From the NCBI GenBank assembly GCA_949282215.1, contig CASDPF010000014.1, positions 1 through 43,179 on the forward strand: a DNA stretch of 43,179 bases. Reading direction: 5' to 3'. This DNA is from an uncultured bacterium (GTDB lineage Bacteria > Cyanobacteriota > Vampirovibrionia > Gastranaerophilales > Gastranaerophilaceae). Shown here one piece after another: positions 25,296-32,961 of this stretch. The notes under the pieces are model-generated. The model saw only the letters and a list, made by a program, of their open reading frames with translations, had not been told where the DNA came from and searched no databases. The position numbers and the translations under genes were made by a program. The stretch's first letter is position 1. Every line of letters starts with the position of its first letter.

Positions 25296-26036
25296 GCAAA
25301 AGAGTTTATAAAGAACTACCGCACAAGAAACACTCAGATTAAGCGATTCAACGGTATCTGTCATTTCAATTTTCACTGCACCATTAGAAAATTGTATGAG
25401 CTTAGCGCTTAATCCATCTGCTTCACTGCCAAACATAATTAAACACGGCAAATTAACAGTAAAATCTTTTAAATACTTCTCTGCCCTGGGCAAAGTCGCA
25501 ATTTTTGAAAACTTATCAAATACCGAAAGCTCAGAAAACTCCTTAAGATATACAACAGGAATTTTCCACAAATTTCCAACCGAAGAACGAACACATTTAG
25601 GATTATACAAATCGGCACATTCACCATATAAGACAATTGCATCTGCACCAAAAGCAGTTGAAGTACGAAGGATTGTGCCAAGATTTCCTAAATCCTTTAT
25701 ATTCTCTAACAACACGACTTTTTTACAACAGGATAGAATATTTATATCATAAACTCGCTGAATACCTATTGCAACAACATCAGGAGGTGAATCTGTCGTT
25801 GAAATTTTTTTTAAAACAGCTTCATTTGTCAAAATTATTTTATCGGACAAATAGGAATAATTTTTGGCTTTTTCAGCCAAAACAAAAACTTTTTCAATAG
25901 TAATACCTGCGTCAAAAGCTTCTTTTACAGACTTTTCACCCTCCAATAAAAATTTATGAGTTTTATCTCTATACTTTTTTTGCTGCAGTTTTACTGTTTC
26001 TTTTACCAATTCATTATTAACACTTGTAATTTCCAC
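25287..26036 (-). CDS. SpoU-family (TrmH/RlmB-like) RNA 2'-O-methyltransferase
   Basis: 249 residues. An N-terminal RNA-binding domain, with FLLEGEKSVKEAFDAG, is followed by the SPOUT knot. Three motifs are seen: NLGNLGTILRTSTAFGA, LIMFGSEADGLS and ESLNLSVSCAVVLYKL. It transfers a methyl group from SAM to a ribose in rRNA or tRNA. The target base cannot be read from sequence. The start is GTG in a TAGTG overlap with the upstream aminopeptidase stop codon, suggesting translational coupling. Confidence 0.9.
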   Translation of the reverse strand: MEITSVNNELVKETVKLQQKKYRDKTHKFLLEGEKSVKEAFDAGITIEKVFVLAEKAKNYSYLSDKIILTNEAVLKKISTTDSPPDVVAIGIQRVYDINILSCCKKVVLLENIKDLGNLGTILRTSTAFGADAIVLYGECADLYNPKCVRSSVGNLWKIPVVYLKEFSELSVFDKFSKIATLPRAEKYLKDFTVNLPCLIMFGSEADGLSAKLIQFSNGAVKIEMTDTVESLNLSVSCAVVLYKLFCLQ

Positions 26037-27601
26037 TACAACACCTCAAAATCACTTAACCAAGCTTTTTCCTGCTCTGTCAGTAAATCATAATCAATAA
26101 GTTTTTTTTCATAATTCATTTTTACAAATGAATTTATTTTACCATTCTGCAAATAGCAAGAATTTTCCAATCTTACACCAAAATACTCCTGATTATATAA
26201 CCCCGGTTCAATCGTGAAACACATATTATCTTTAAGCTGTACCTTAGCAATTTCGTTATTTGAAAGGTTAGGCGGGTACTCGTGGACACTAATTCCGATA
26301 CCATGTCCGAGTCCATGATTAAATACAAAACCATCTGTTGCATTTTCAGCAACAATCTTTCTTGCTAATGAATCGATATCAAAACCGCTTGTTTCTGGCG
26401 TAACTTTATAATTAAATGCATTTAAAAATACTTTCAACACTATTGTATAGACTTTTTTTTGAAGATAAGACGGCTCACCTTTTACAAAAACCCTTGTAAT
26501 ATCAGTAGCCAATCCGCCCTCATAATAAGCTCCGCAATCAATTAAAATAAGACTTCCATCCTGAATTATCTCATCTTTGGACGACTTTGAATAATGAGCC
26601 AGTGCTGAATTTTTATCTTTTGCGACTATTGATTTAAAACTCAGACCAATAGCACCAAATCTTATAAATTCTTCCTCTAATTTTTGAGAAATATCAAATT
26701 CGGATATATCCTGATTATTTTCAATAAAATTTCTAACAGATCTAAGAGCTAAATCCGTTTTTTCAAAAGCTTTTTTATAATGTTCCAATTCATTATCTGT
26801 CTTTATCGCACGCATCTTTTGCAGAGGATTTTCTGACAGTGCAGCGGCATTAGAGTTTACAATTGAATAATCATAAGCATTGATGGATTTTTTATCAACA
26901 TATATTTTACCTGTAAGGGACTTTAATTTTGTTTCAAAATCAAAGAATCTGTCTCGGGTAAAGTATTCTGCACCGGATTTTGTTACAATAGCTTTTGCTG
27001 AAATTTTTGACTCATAAGGTCTTGAAAAATCTCTTTTGTTAAACAAATAAGAAACATCTTCCGCGTTTGTAAGAATTATTGCATCATCATAAGATAAATC
27101 ATCAGTAATTTTTGAAAGTTTTGTATCAAATGACAAACCTGTATATGCTAATTCTATATCGACAATATTATCTTTTTGCAGTTCAAAATCAGCTTGAGCA
27201 GGGTCGTCATTTAATAATTTGACAGAAAAATATTTCTGAAGTAACTCAACTCGACTTTGGGAATTCTTCTTTGCCACAACCCCAAGCACTGAATTCTCAG
27301 GAAATATTTCACGCATCCTATCAATCATCTTTTCATCTGATTGAAGTTTTATGACTGTAATAAGAGCATGATTTACCTCTAAATCAGCCTGTATATGATA
27401 TCTGCCATCCACGAAAAGATAAACAGAATCCATTGTAACAACAGCATCTCCGGTAGAACCGGTAAAACCGGTTAAATTGTAACGTGAATTTTCTGCTAAC
27501 GAATTGTATTCAACCAACAACTCATTAGTAGAGTTCACAAGCAAACAATCAATTTGCTCATTTTTCATAAAATCATGTATATTTTTCAGTAAAGTATTCA
27601 T
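26036..27601 (-). CDS. pepP: Xaa-Pro aminopeptidase (M24 family)
   Basis: 521 residues. Two creatinase-type N-terminal domains (about 1-290) are followed by the M24 pita-bread domain (about 295-480). Metal ligands are visible: the Asp pair in LIDCGAYYEGGLATDIT, His in HGLGHGIGISVHE, Glu in FTIEPGLY and Glu in VRLENS. The final region (TEQEKAWL) resembles the short C-terminal domain of long aminopeptidase P proteins. It removes N-terminal residues before proline, probably in the cytoplasm. Encoded between a parvulin gene (gap 1 bp) and the SpoU gene (overlap 1 bp). Confidence 0.9.
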   Translation of the reverse strand: MNTLLKNIHDFMKNEQIDCLLVNSTNELLVEYNSLAENSRYNLTGFTGSTGDAVVTMDSVYLFVDGRYHIQADLEVNHALITVIKLQSDEKMIDRMREIFPENSVLGVVAKKNSQSRVELLQKYFSVKLLNDDPAQADFELQKDNIVDIELAYTGLSFDTKLSKITDDLSYDDAIILTNAEDVSYLFNKRDFSRPYESKISAKAIVTKSGAEYFTRDRFFDFETKLKSLTGKIYVDKKSINAYDYSIVNSNAAALSENPLQKMRAIKTDNELEHYKKAFEKTDLALRSVRNFIENNQDISEFDISQKLEEEFIRFGAIGLSFKSIVAKDKNSALAHYSKSSKDEIIQDGSLILIDCGAYYEGGLATDITRVFVKGEPSYLQKKVYTIVLKVFLNAFNYKVTPETSGFDIDSLARKIVAENATDGFVFNHGLGHGIGISVHEYPPNLSNNEIAKVQLKDNMCFTIEPGLYNQEYFGVRLENSCYLQNGKINSFVKMNYEKKLIDYDLLTEQEKAWLSDFEVL

Positions 27602-27602
27602 A

Positions 27603-27884
27603 TTACTTTCTGTCAGTCACAAGAATTAAATGCCATCCGAATTGAGTCTGAACAGGATTTGATACAACACCTTTTTCTAAAGCAAAAGCAGCATCTTCAA
27701 AAGGTTTTACCATCATACCACGTCCGAAAAACCCTAAATCACCGCCATTAGCACCTGACGGACATTCAGAATACTCAGCAGCAGCCACGCCAAATTCCTT
27801 ACCGTTTTTAATTTCTTCATATAATTTTTTTGCTGTAGTTTCAGTTTTGACCAGAATATGACTTGCTCTTATCTCATCTACCAT
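27603..27884 (-). CDS. ppiC: Parvulin-type peptidyl-prolyl isomerase
   Basis: 93 residues, a minimal parvulin like E. coli PpiC. It has [11 protein letters not shown] at the start, the [12 protein letters not shown] loop, [12 protein letters not shown], and the end TQFGWHLI. There is no signal peptide, so it should act in the cytoplasm. It heads the minus-strand run with pepP and the SpoU gene. The ribosome binding site is AAGGAG. A candidate RNA gene with its own terminator lies just upstream. Confidence 0.92.
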   Translation of the reverse strand: MVDEIRASHILVKTETTAKKLYEEIKNGKEFGVAAAEYSECPSGANGGDLGFFGRGMMVKPFEDAAFALEKGVVSNPVQTQFGWHLILVTDRK

Positions 27885-27933
27885 GAAAAATACTCCTTAT
27901 ATAATCTTACTACACTTTTATTATACTATAAAT

Positions 27934-27967
27934 AAAAAAGAAAACCTGCCGGTATGCAGGCGACAGG
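27934..27967 (-). terminator. Rho-independent terminator of the candidate RNA
   Basis: On the minus strand AACCTGTCG pairs with CGGCAGGTT (9 bp, one G-U) around a 9-nt loop, followed by TTTTCTTTTTT. It lies upstream of ppiC, so it must end a separate transcript. Confidence 0.75.
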
Positions 27968-28165
27968 TTCAAGTATATCAAACGTGAAAACTATTATGAA
28001 AAAGTGTACATAGCTTTTATAGGAAATAAGCTTACCGTATTTTAAACCAAACCCGCTAAAGAAAAACTCTTATCGCAACCCCGAAAAAGTGCCTGGATAC
28101 AGCAAGCTTACATTAATATAATAACGTTTTTTCCGCAAATTTTCACCCTCCCCGAGAATGTATTT
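27937..28165 (-). ncRNA. Candidate structured RNA, rod-shaped, possibly 6S-like
   Basis: The 412-bp gap 27885-28296 has no gene. On the minus strand it folds into nested helices. Helix one is 28140-28146 with 27984-27990 (GTGAAAA/TTTTCAC). Helix two joins an A-run near 28127-28133 with a U-run near 27999-28004. Helix three is 28099-28110 with 28027-28038, 12 bp including two G-U pairs. Helix four is 28091-28096 with 28047-28052. Between helices two and three is an AT-rich bubble. A terminator follows. A long hairpin with a central bubble is the layout of 6S RNA. It does not match tmRNA, RNase P RNA or SRP RNA signatures. The 5' end is a guess. Confidence 0.45.
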
Positions 28166-28219
28166 TCTATTACAGAGATAACATTTTATAATTAATTCTC
28201 AAGAATTAGAGAAAAAGTC

Positions 28220-28248
28220 TTGCAAAATAAAAACTTTTATATTAGATT
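28220..28248 (+). promoter_or_regulatory. Candidate promoter for tRNA-Gly
   Basis: TTGCAA (28220-28225), 17 bp, TAGATT (28243-28248), about 48 bp before the mature tRNA 5' end. Confidence 0.4.
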
Positions 28249-28296
28249 AGAAGAGTAGCAAAAAGTTGAAGCTGCAAAACAAATTTAATAAATCAT

Positions 28297-28369
28297 GCGG
28301 AAGTAGCTCAGTTGGTAGAGCTTCTGCCTTCCAAGCAGAATGTCGCGAGTTCGAGTCTCGTCTTCCGCT
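28297..28369 (+). tRNA. tRNA-Gly (anticodon TCC)
   Basis: A full cloverleaf is visible. The acceptor stem GCGGAAG pairs with CTTCCGC. A D-arm is followed by anticodon stem TCTGC/GCAGA with loop CTTCCAA, giving anticodon TCC (reads GGA/GGG). The T-arm contains TTCGAGT. The discriminator base is T, as expected for bacterial tRNA-Gly. The CCA end is not encoded. A run of T follows directly and may help termination or processing. Confidence 0.97.
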
Positions 28370-28399
28370 TTTTTAGTACAGAAATTAGGGATTTGCATA

Positions 28400-29245
28400 A
28401 TGCTGAATGAAATTTTAGATTATCTTGATAAAATTCAAAAAGTTCTTACAACTATACATTTTGATCTTATAGTACAAATTATTTTAAACCTTGTTATCCT
28501 CGGTATTATATTCAAAGCTATAGATGTGTTTGAGAACAATTTGAAGAAAAAATTTAACGAAAATAAAAATTCTCAAATAGTAAAATTTATACCTGCCCTA
28601 ACAAGAATAATAAAATTTGTTATATTTTTCATCCTAGTAGCAGCTTTACTGCAAAATCACGGATATTCAATTTCATCATTAGTTGCAGGTTTTGGAATTA
28701 CAGGTTTGGCAGTAGGTTTTGCAGCAAACGCAACCATTGCAAATTTATTTGGAACTATTGCTATTTTATCCGACAAATCTTTTGAAGTCGGGGATTACAT
28801 TAAAATAGGAGCATTTGAAGGAACTGTAGAAGATATCAATATGCGTTCCACAAAAATTAGAACACTTGATAACGCATTGACAATAATCCCTAACAGCACC
28901 CTTGCAAACGGTGAAATAATTAATATAACCAAAGCCCACAAAAGAAGAATTTTAGAGACTATAGGCGTAACTTATGATACAAGTAATGAAAAATTAAAAC
29001 GTGCTATTGAAATTATTGAAGAAATTCTTAATCAAAACAGCGATATCTATGGGGATTACGTAGTATTTTTGGATACACTCGCAGACAGTTCTATCAATAT
29101 AAAAATTAATGCCTATGTAAAAACAAATAATTATGTAAAATATTTAAAAATAAAAGAAATAATCCTTCTTGAAGTAATAAAGCGTTTTAGAGAAGAAAAT
29201 ATTGATTTTGCATTCCCTTCAAGAACTTTATATATGGCAAAATGA
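28400..29245 (+). CDS. Small-conductance mechanosensitive channel (MscS family)
   Basis: 281 residues from the ATG at 28400. Longer reading would run into the tRNA, and AGGG lies upstream of this ATG. Two or three membrane helices in the first 110 residues end in the pore helix, SSLVAGFGITGLAVGFAANA, which has the Gly/Ala packing of MscS TM3. A beta domain follows (FEVGDYIKIGAFEGTVEDI), then the C-terminal alpha/beta domain. It releases solutes on hypo-osmotic shock. It overlaps rlmH by 4 bp (ATGA). Confidence 0.92.
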   Translation: MLNEILDYLDKIQKVLTTIHFDLIVQIILNLVILGIIFKAIDVFENNLKKKFNENKNSQIVKFIPALTRIIKFVIFFILVAALLQNHGYSISSLVAGFGITGLAVGFAANATIANLFGTIAILSDKSFEVGDYIKIGAFEGTVEDINMRSTKIRTLDNALTIIPNSTLANGEIINITKAHKRRILETIGVTYDTSNEKLKRAIEIIEEILNQNSDIYGDYVVFLDTLADSSINIKINAYVKTNNYVKYLKIKEIILLEVIKRFREENIDFAFPSRTLYMAK

Positions 29246-29712
29246 AAATCAAAATAATTGCACTAGGAAAAATTAAAGAGAAATTTTTAAAAGAGGGGAT
29301 TGACGAATTCTTAAAAAGATTAACCCCTTATGCAAGTATAGAAATTATAGAGCTTCAACCTATAGATATAAAAGATGAGCATTTGACAAAAAGAGTATTA
29401 GATGAAGAAGGGGAAAAAATTCTATCGTTAATTAAGCCTCAATCATACCTTATTACGATGGAAATTAACGGGAAACAGTTTTCTTCAGAAGAATTTGCTC
29501 AGAAAATATCCACTCTTACAAACGAAGGTCAAAGCGAAATAGTATTTGTAATAGGCTCCTCTTGCGGACTTTCTGAGAATGTATCAGCCAGAGCAAACTT
29601 AAAAATGAGTATGTCAAAAATGACCTTTCTTCACCAATTTGCAAGATTAATCCTTGTGGAACAGATATATAGAGCATTCAAAATCATAAAAGGTGAAACT
29701 TACCATAAATAA
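29242..29712 (+). CDS. rlmH: 23S rRNA pseudouridine-1915 N3-methyltransferase RlmH
   Basis: 156 residues, the standard RlmH length. This SPOUT enzyme methylates pseudouridine 1915 of 23S rRNA using SAM. Seen: start MKIKIIALGKIKEKFLKEG, VIGSSCGLS as the SAM-binding loop, and the invariant C-terminus with LHQFARLILVEQIYRAFKII and GETYHK. Translationally coupled to the channel gene by a 4-bp overlap. Its stop is 3 bp from the end of a convergent prepilin gene. Confidence 0.96.
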   Translation: MKIKIIALGKIKEKFLKEGIDEFLKRLTPYASIEIIELQPIDIKDEHLTKRVLDEEGEKILSLIKPQSYLITMEINGKQFSSEEFAQKISTLTNEGQSEIVFVIGSSCGLSENVSARANLKMSMSKMTFLHQFARLILVEQIYRAFKIIKGETYHK

Positions 29713-29715
29713 GTA

Positions 29716-30492
29716 TTAATAATTCATCTCCCAACCTTCTTCAATCACTCTTGCAGCACACATATGACCTTGTGCACTTGCTACATTTGGATTACAGTCT
29801 GTTGTATTCCGCCAATACGCATATGATGTTTCCCATTCATCTCCGGACTTCCATTTTGCATATACAACCCCACCCTGAGGATACCACTTACCGTCACAGC
29901 CCAACCATAGTGTAAAATTATCTCTACCAACTTTGTTCGGACCCTTAACACCGTTAACATCAATCATTACCCAACCACATGTGGTGGAAGGATTCACTTT
30001 TGGGTTTAACTGTTCATACTCATGCAATGTAAAATTCATTGACATCCCATTTGCCAGTTCAATCAAGCGAAGTTCCTGAATAGCAGAACCCTTATTCCCT
30101 CCCAAATAAACAGGTTGGCAAAACGTATCCTTTTCTTGACAAGTATAAACACTTAATTTGATATATTTACCTAACTCCTTTTTCATATAATTCTCGTAAC
30201 TCTGGCTAGAAGAGTCAAGATCCGGCTTTGCGAATTCAGTATTTTTATTTGATAAGTCAACATTATTAAATGCATTAATGTAGAACGAAGTATTTCGCAT
30301 ATCATCAACCCCGTCTTCAGCCATAATCTTCAGAGTAAGAGTATTAAGCATTGAAAAAGCCTGCTTGTAGCCGTTTACATAAACATTTTTTTGATAATTT
30401 TGCATAAGTGCAGGCAAAGTCATCGCAGCTACAATCCCAATAATCCCCAAAGTTATCAATACTTCCGCAAGTGTAAATCCTGATTTTTTCAT
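29716..30492 (-). CDS. Type IV prepilin-like / pseudopilin protein
   Basis: 258 residues from the ATG at 30492, placed 7 nt after GGAGG. The longer reading starts five codons earlier and loses this spacing. Signal MKKSG is cut before FTLAEVLITLGIIGIVAAM, with Gly at -1 and Glu at +5. The globular domain has several Cys and Trp, and carries IDVNGVKGPNKVG, the same motif as the first prepilin. Likely a minor pilin or pseudopilin. It is divergent from an XRE gene, with a canonical promoter between them, repeating the arrangement at 14118-15248. Confidence 0.87.
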   Translation of the reverse strand: MKKSGFTLAEVLITLGIIGIVAAMTLPALMQNYQKNVYVNGYKQAFSMLNTLTLKIMAEDGVDDMRNTSFYINAFNNVDLSNKNTEFAKPDLDSSSQSYENYMKKELGKYIKLSVYTCQEKDTFCQPVYLGGNKGSAIQELRLIELANGMSMNFTLHEYEQLNPKVNPSTTCGWVMIDVNGVKGPNKVGRDNFTLWLGCDGKWYPQGGVVYAKWKSGDEWETSYAYWRNTTDCNPNVASAQGHMCAARVIEEGWEMNY

Positions 30493-30512
30493 AAATATCC
30501 TCCACATACTAT

Positions 30513-30541
30513 ATAATATGGTATTTTACTTCTTTTGTAAA
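30513..30541 (-). promoter_or_regulatory. Promoter of the second prepilin gene, with overlapping inverted repeat
   Basis: On the minus strand TTTACA (30536-30541), 17 bp, TATTAT (30513-30518). A shorter inverted repeat, TACTT at 30527-30531 and AAGTA at 30540-30544, flanks the -35 box and may be the operator for the divergent XRE regulator. Confidence 0.65.
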
Positions 30542-30600
30542 GTAGTTTAAATGGATTTACTTAATATTTCGTATAACTAGTATTAATAGTAGGGGTAGAT

Positions 30601-30927
30601 ATGCAAAATCAGGTTTGTAAGATTTTAGGCGAAAACATAAAAAAACTAAGAAAAGCAAGAGGATTAAAACAAGACGAACTAGCAGAAATGATTGGAATTG
30701 AAATTAAATCACTCAGTTTGATAGAAACAGGGAAGGGATTTGTTTCTGCAAAGACTCTTGAAAAACTCGCAGCAGTACTAAATACCAGATTGTCTGACCT
30801 ATTTGAGTATCAGGATGGGCAAAGCTGTGACAACCTATATGATATAATCCTAAATAATCTTGAACTAATAAAAAATAATCCGCAAAAATTGGAAACGATA
30901 AACATTGTACTAAAAAGCCTTATATAA
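30601..30927 (+). CDS. XRE-family helix-turn-helix regulator
   Basis: 108 residues, ribosome binding site AGGGG. The Cro/C1-type HTH (about 9-65) includes LRKARGLKQDELAEM, SLIETGKGFVSAKTLEKLA and LSDLFEY. The tail of about 40 residues is helical. It matches the XRE protein at 14931 in size and layout. It is divergent from a prepilin gene, and is probably the regulator of that gene. Confidence 0.87.
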   Translation: MQNQVCKILGENIKKLRKARGLKQDELAEMIGIEIKSLSLIETGKGFVSAKTLEKLAAVLNTRLSDLFEYQDGQSCDNLYDIILNNLELIKNNPQKLETINIVLKSLI

Positions 30928-30998
30928 AACAAATACTACTTATCCACTTGATTTACGCAAAAAAACTGCTATAATTTGTTTTATCAAGGAGGACAATT

Positions 30999-32882
30999 AT
31001 GGAAGTAAATAAAATTACAACAACAAAAGTTAACCAGAAATATATCCACACCCCTGCTCAAAAACTAATTTCAACAAATATACAACAAGAAAATAATGAC
31101 GAACTAATGAGGGAACTTGATAATATGGCAAATAGGAATAATGTAAGCTTCAAAGGAAATTATGACTTAAATCTTACTTCTGAAGAGTTACAAAAAAGAA
31201 CACATAAAGATTATTTGACTACTAAAAAAATGCTAAAACCTGATGCACCTGAATATCTTTCACTTGCAGATGGAGATAAGGAAGCACTTAAACACCTTGT
31301 CAAAGCAGCATATATATTAGAAAAAATAAATATGCAGCTTGATAATCCGCATAATCTTGAATTCAAAGAGTATTTAGATAAAGAAGTTGCAAAAGGCAAC
31401 AAAGATGCTGAAATGACTAAAACCCTTTTTGATGCACAAAAAGGTATTAACGCAATTGATTCAATGTCACAAAAAATAAACTTAGCAAAAGGTCATTCTG
31501 ACCTGCCAGGAAAAGGCGTATATCCTGAAGATTTAACAAAGGAAGAATTCCATTCAATTCTTACAAAAATGTTGAATGAAGGAAAAGATGAAGAGGTTAA
31601 AAAGATTTTGACCCAACGTTCAGTAGTGGAAAGAAATGGGGACGAACTTGTAGGAATTGATTATATTGATAAATATAAAGAAGATTTCGCAAAAATGGCA
31701 GATGAACTTGATAAAGCTGCCGAAACATCAACTAATGCAGACTTCAATGAATATCTGAAATTACAAGCAAAAGCACTAAGAGAAGCAGCCCCTATGCTAG
31801 ATGCCTATGCAGACAAGAAATGGGCAACGCTTCAAGATACACCTCTTGAATTCACTATTACAAGAGAAAACTACCAGGATGAAATGACCGGTACAATTGT
31901 TGAGAACAAAGAACTAAGTAAAATGCTTGAAGAAAGAGGCATTTCACCAATTCCTAAAGATTTCTTAGGAGGCAGAGTAGGCATTGTAAATAAAGAAGGC
32001 ACAGATGCCTTAATGGCTATAAAACAATATCTTCCGACTTTAGCAAAAAATATGCCTTATGCTGATGAATATGAACAAAACATCTCAACAAAAGGTGATG
32101 CTAAACAAACTATGGTTGATGTGGATCTTGTAGCTGTAACCGGTAATGTTGGAGAATATAGAGGAGGAATTACCTTAGCGGAAAATCTTCCGAATGATGA
32201 TAAATTATCATTGCAAATCGGAGGAGGCAGACGTAACGTTTATCATAGACAAATCAGATTTATCAGTGATAAAGAAAAACTTCAAGAACGCCTTGATGCA
32301 ATATTAGATAAAGATCAACAACAATATTACCTGGATGAAGCTGACCACTGGTTTACAATAGGTCATGAAAATGCACATTCTCTTGGACCTAAAAACGGAA
32401 AAGAATCTCTTGGTAAATACAGAAACATCATAGAAGAAAATAAAGCAGATATGGGAGCACTTGCTTTTGTTGATTTGCTCACAGAGCTTGGAATGTACAC
32501 TCCTGAACAAAGAAAACAGATTATTGTTACAACAGTGACTGATAACTTCCTAAAATCAAAACCGACTTTATCCCAAGCTCATAGAGTCAGAACGGTTATG
32601 CAGAATAAATATTTTGCCGAAAGAGGAGCCTATGATATTACTCCTGAAGGTAAAATTCACGTTAACATAGACAAAGTTGTACCGATTGCAAAAGAAATGC
32701 TTGCAGAAATCGTAAGAATTCAAATAGACGGGGACTTTGATAAAGCTGAAAAATATGTCAATGATAACTTCGTATGGACTGATAATATGGAGTTTATCGC
32801 ACAAAAATTGCAGCAAGTAAGCAAATCTTTAAACGGACGCCTAGAATCTGAGCTTGCTGAAAAACTTTTAAAAGAAGAATAA
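30999..32882 (+). CDS. M49-like (dipeptidyl peptidase III-type) zinc metallopeptidase
   Basis: 627 residues, preceded by AAGGAGG. The zinc site is H456-E457-N-A-H460 (GHENAHSLGP) with E479/E480 in EENKADMGAL. Bacterial M49-like/DPP III-type proteins have a HExxH-x2-GP followed by EExKAD in the same way, whereas classical DPP III has HExxxH. QIGGGRRNVYHRQIRF and the late RVRTVMQNKYF are also consistent. There is no signal peptide. The first 50 residues are polar and end in NNVSFKG (about 47-53), a motif similar to the one in the 721-residue protein. Probably a cytoplasmic peptidase. Substrate unknown. Confidence 0.75.
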   Translation: MEVNKITTTKVNQKYIHTPAQKLISTNIQQENNDELMRELDNMANRNNVSFKGNYDLNLTSEELQKRTHKDYLTTKKMLKPDAPEYLSLADGDKEALKHLVKAAYILEKINMQLDNPHNLEFKEYLDKEVAKGNKDAEMTKTLFDAQKGINAIDSMSQKINLAKGHSDLPGKGVYPEDLTKEEFHSILTKMLNEGKDEEVKKILTQRSVVERNGDELVGIDYIDKYKEDFAKMADELDKAAETSTNADFNEYLKLQAKALREAAPMLDAYADKKWATLQDTPLEFTITRENYQDEMTGTIVENKELSKMLEERGISPIPKDFLGGRVGIVNKEGTDALMAIKQYLPTLAKNMPYADEYEQNISTKGDAKQTMVDVDLVAVTGNVGEYRGGITLAENLPNDDKLSLQIGGGRRNVYHRQIRFISDKEKLQERLDAILDKDQQQYYLDEADHWFTIGHENAHSLGPKNGKESLGKYRNIIEENKADMGALAFVDLLTELGMYTPEQRKQIIVTTVTDNFLKSKPTLSQAHRVRTVMQNKYFAERGAYDITPEGKIHVNIDKVVPIAKEMLAEIVRIQIDGDFDKAEKYVNDNFVWTDNMEFIAQKLQQVSKSLNGRLESELAEKLLKEE

Positions 32883-32898
32883 TCTTATTATTTTAGGC

Positions 32899-32955
32899 AA
32901 TTCTCCTGAAGTAAAATCCTTTATATAAACATAGGGGATATATTTCAGGAGAATT
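32899..32955 (+). promoter_or_regulatory. 12-bp inverted repeat covering the ribosome binding site of the next gene
   Basis: AATTCTCCTGAA (32899-32910) and TTCAGGAGAATT (32944-32955) are perfect complements with a 33-nt loop. The right arm holds AGGAG, 10 nt before the ATG at 32962, and is followed by six T. The structure could act as a terminator for the peptidase gene, or as an RNA switch that hides the ribosome binding site. Confidence 0.6.
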
Positions 32956-32961
32956 TTTTAT

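Noticed and set aside
25396-25900. Plus-strand frames within the SpoU gene
   Set aside because: The minus strand clearly encodes the methyltransferase with all three motifs.
27937-28165. tmRNA, RNase P RNA or SRP RNA
   Set aside because: None of the signature sequences (tag region and tRNA-like ends, conserved RNase P core, GGAAGGAAGCAG loop) is present on either strand.
28340-28399. Upstream start for the MscS channel gene
   Set aside because: It would lie inside the tRNA-Gly gene. The ATG at 28400 gives the normal N-terminus.
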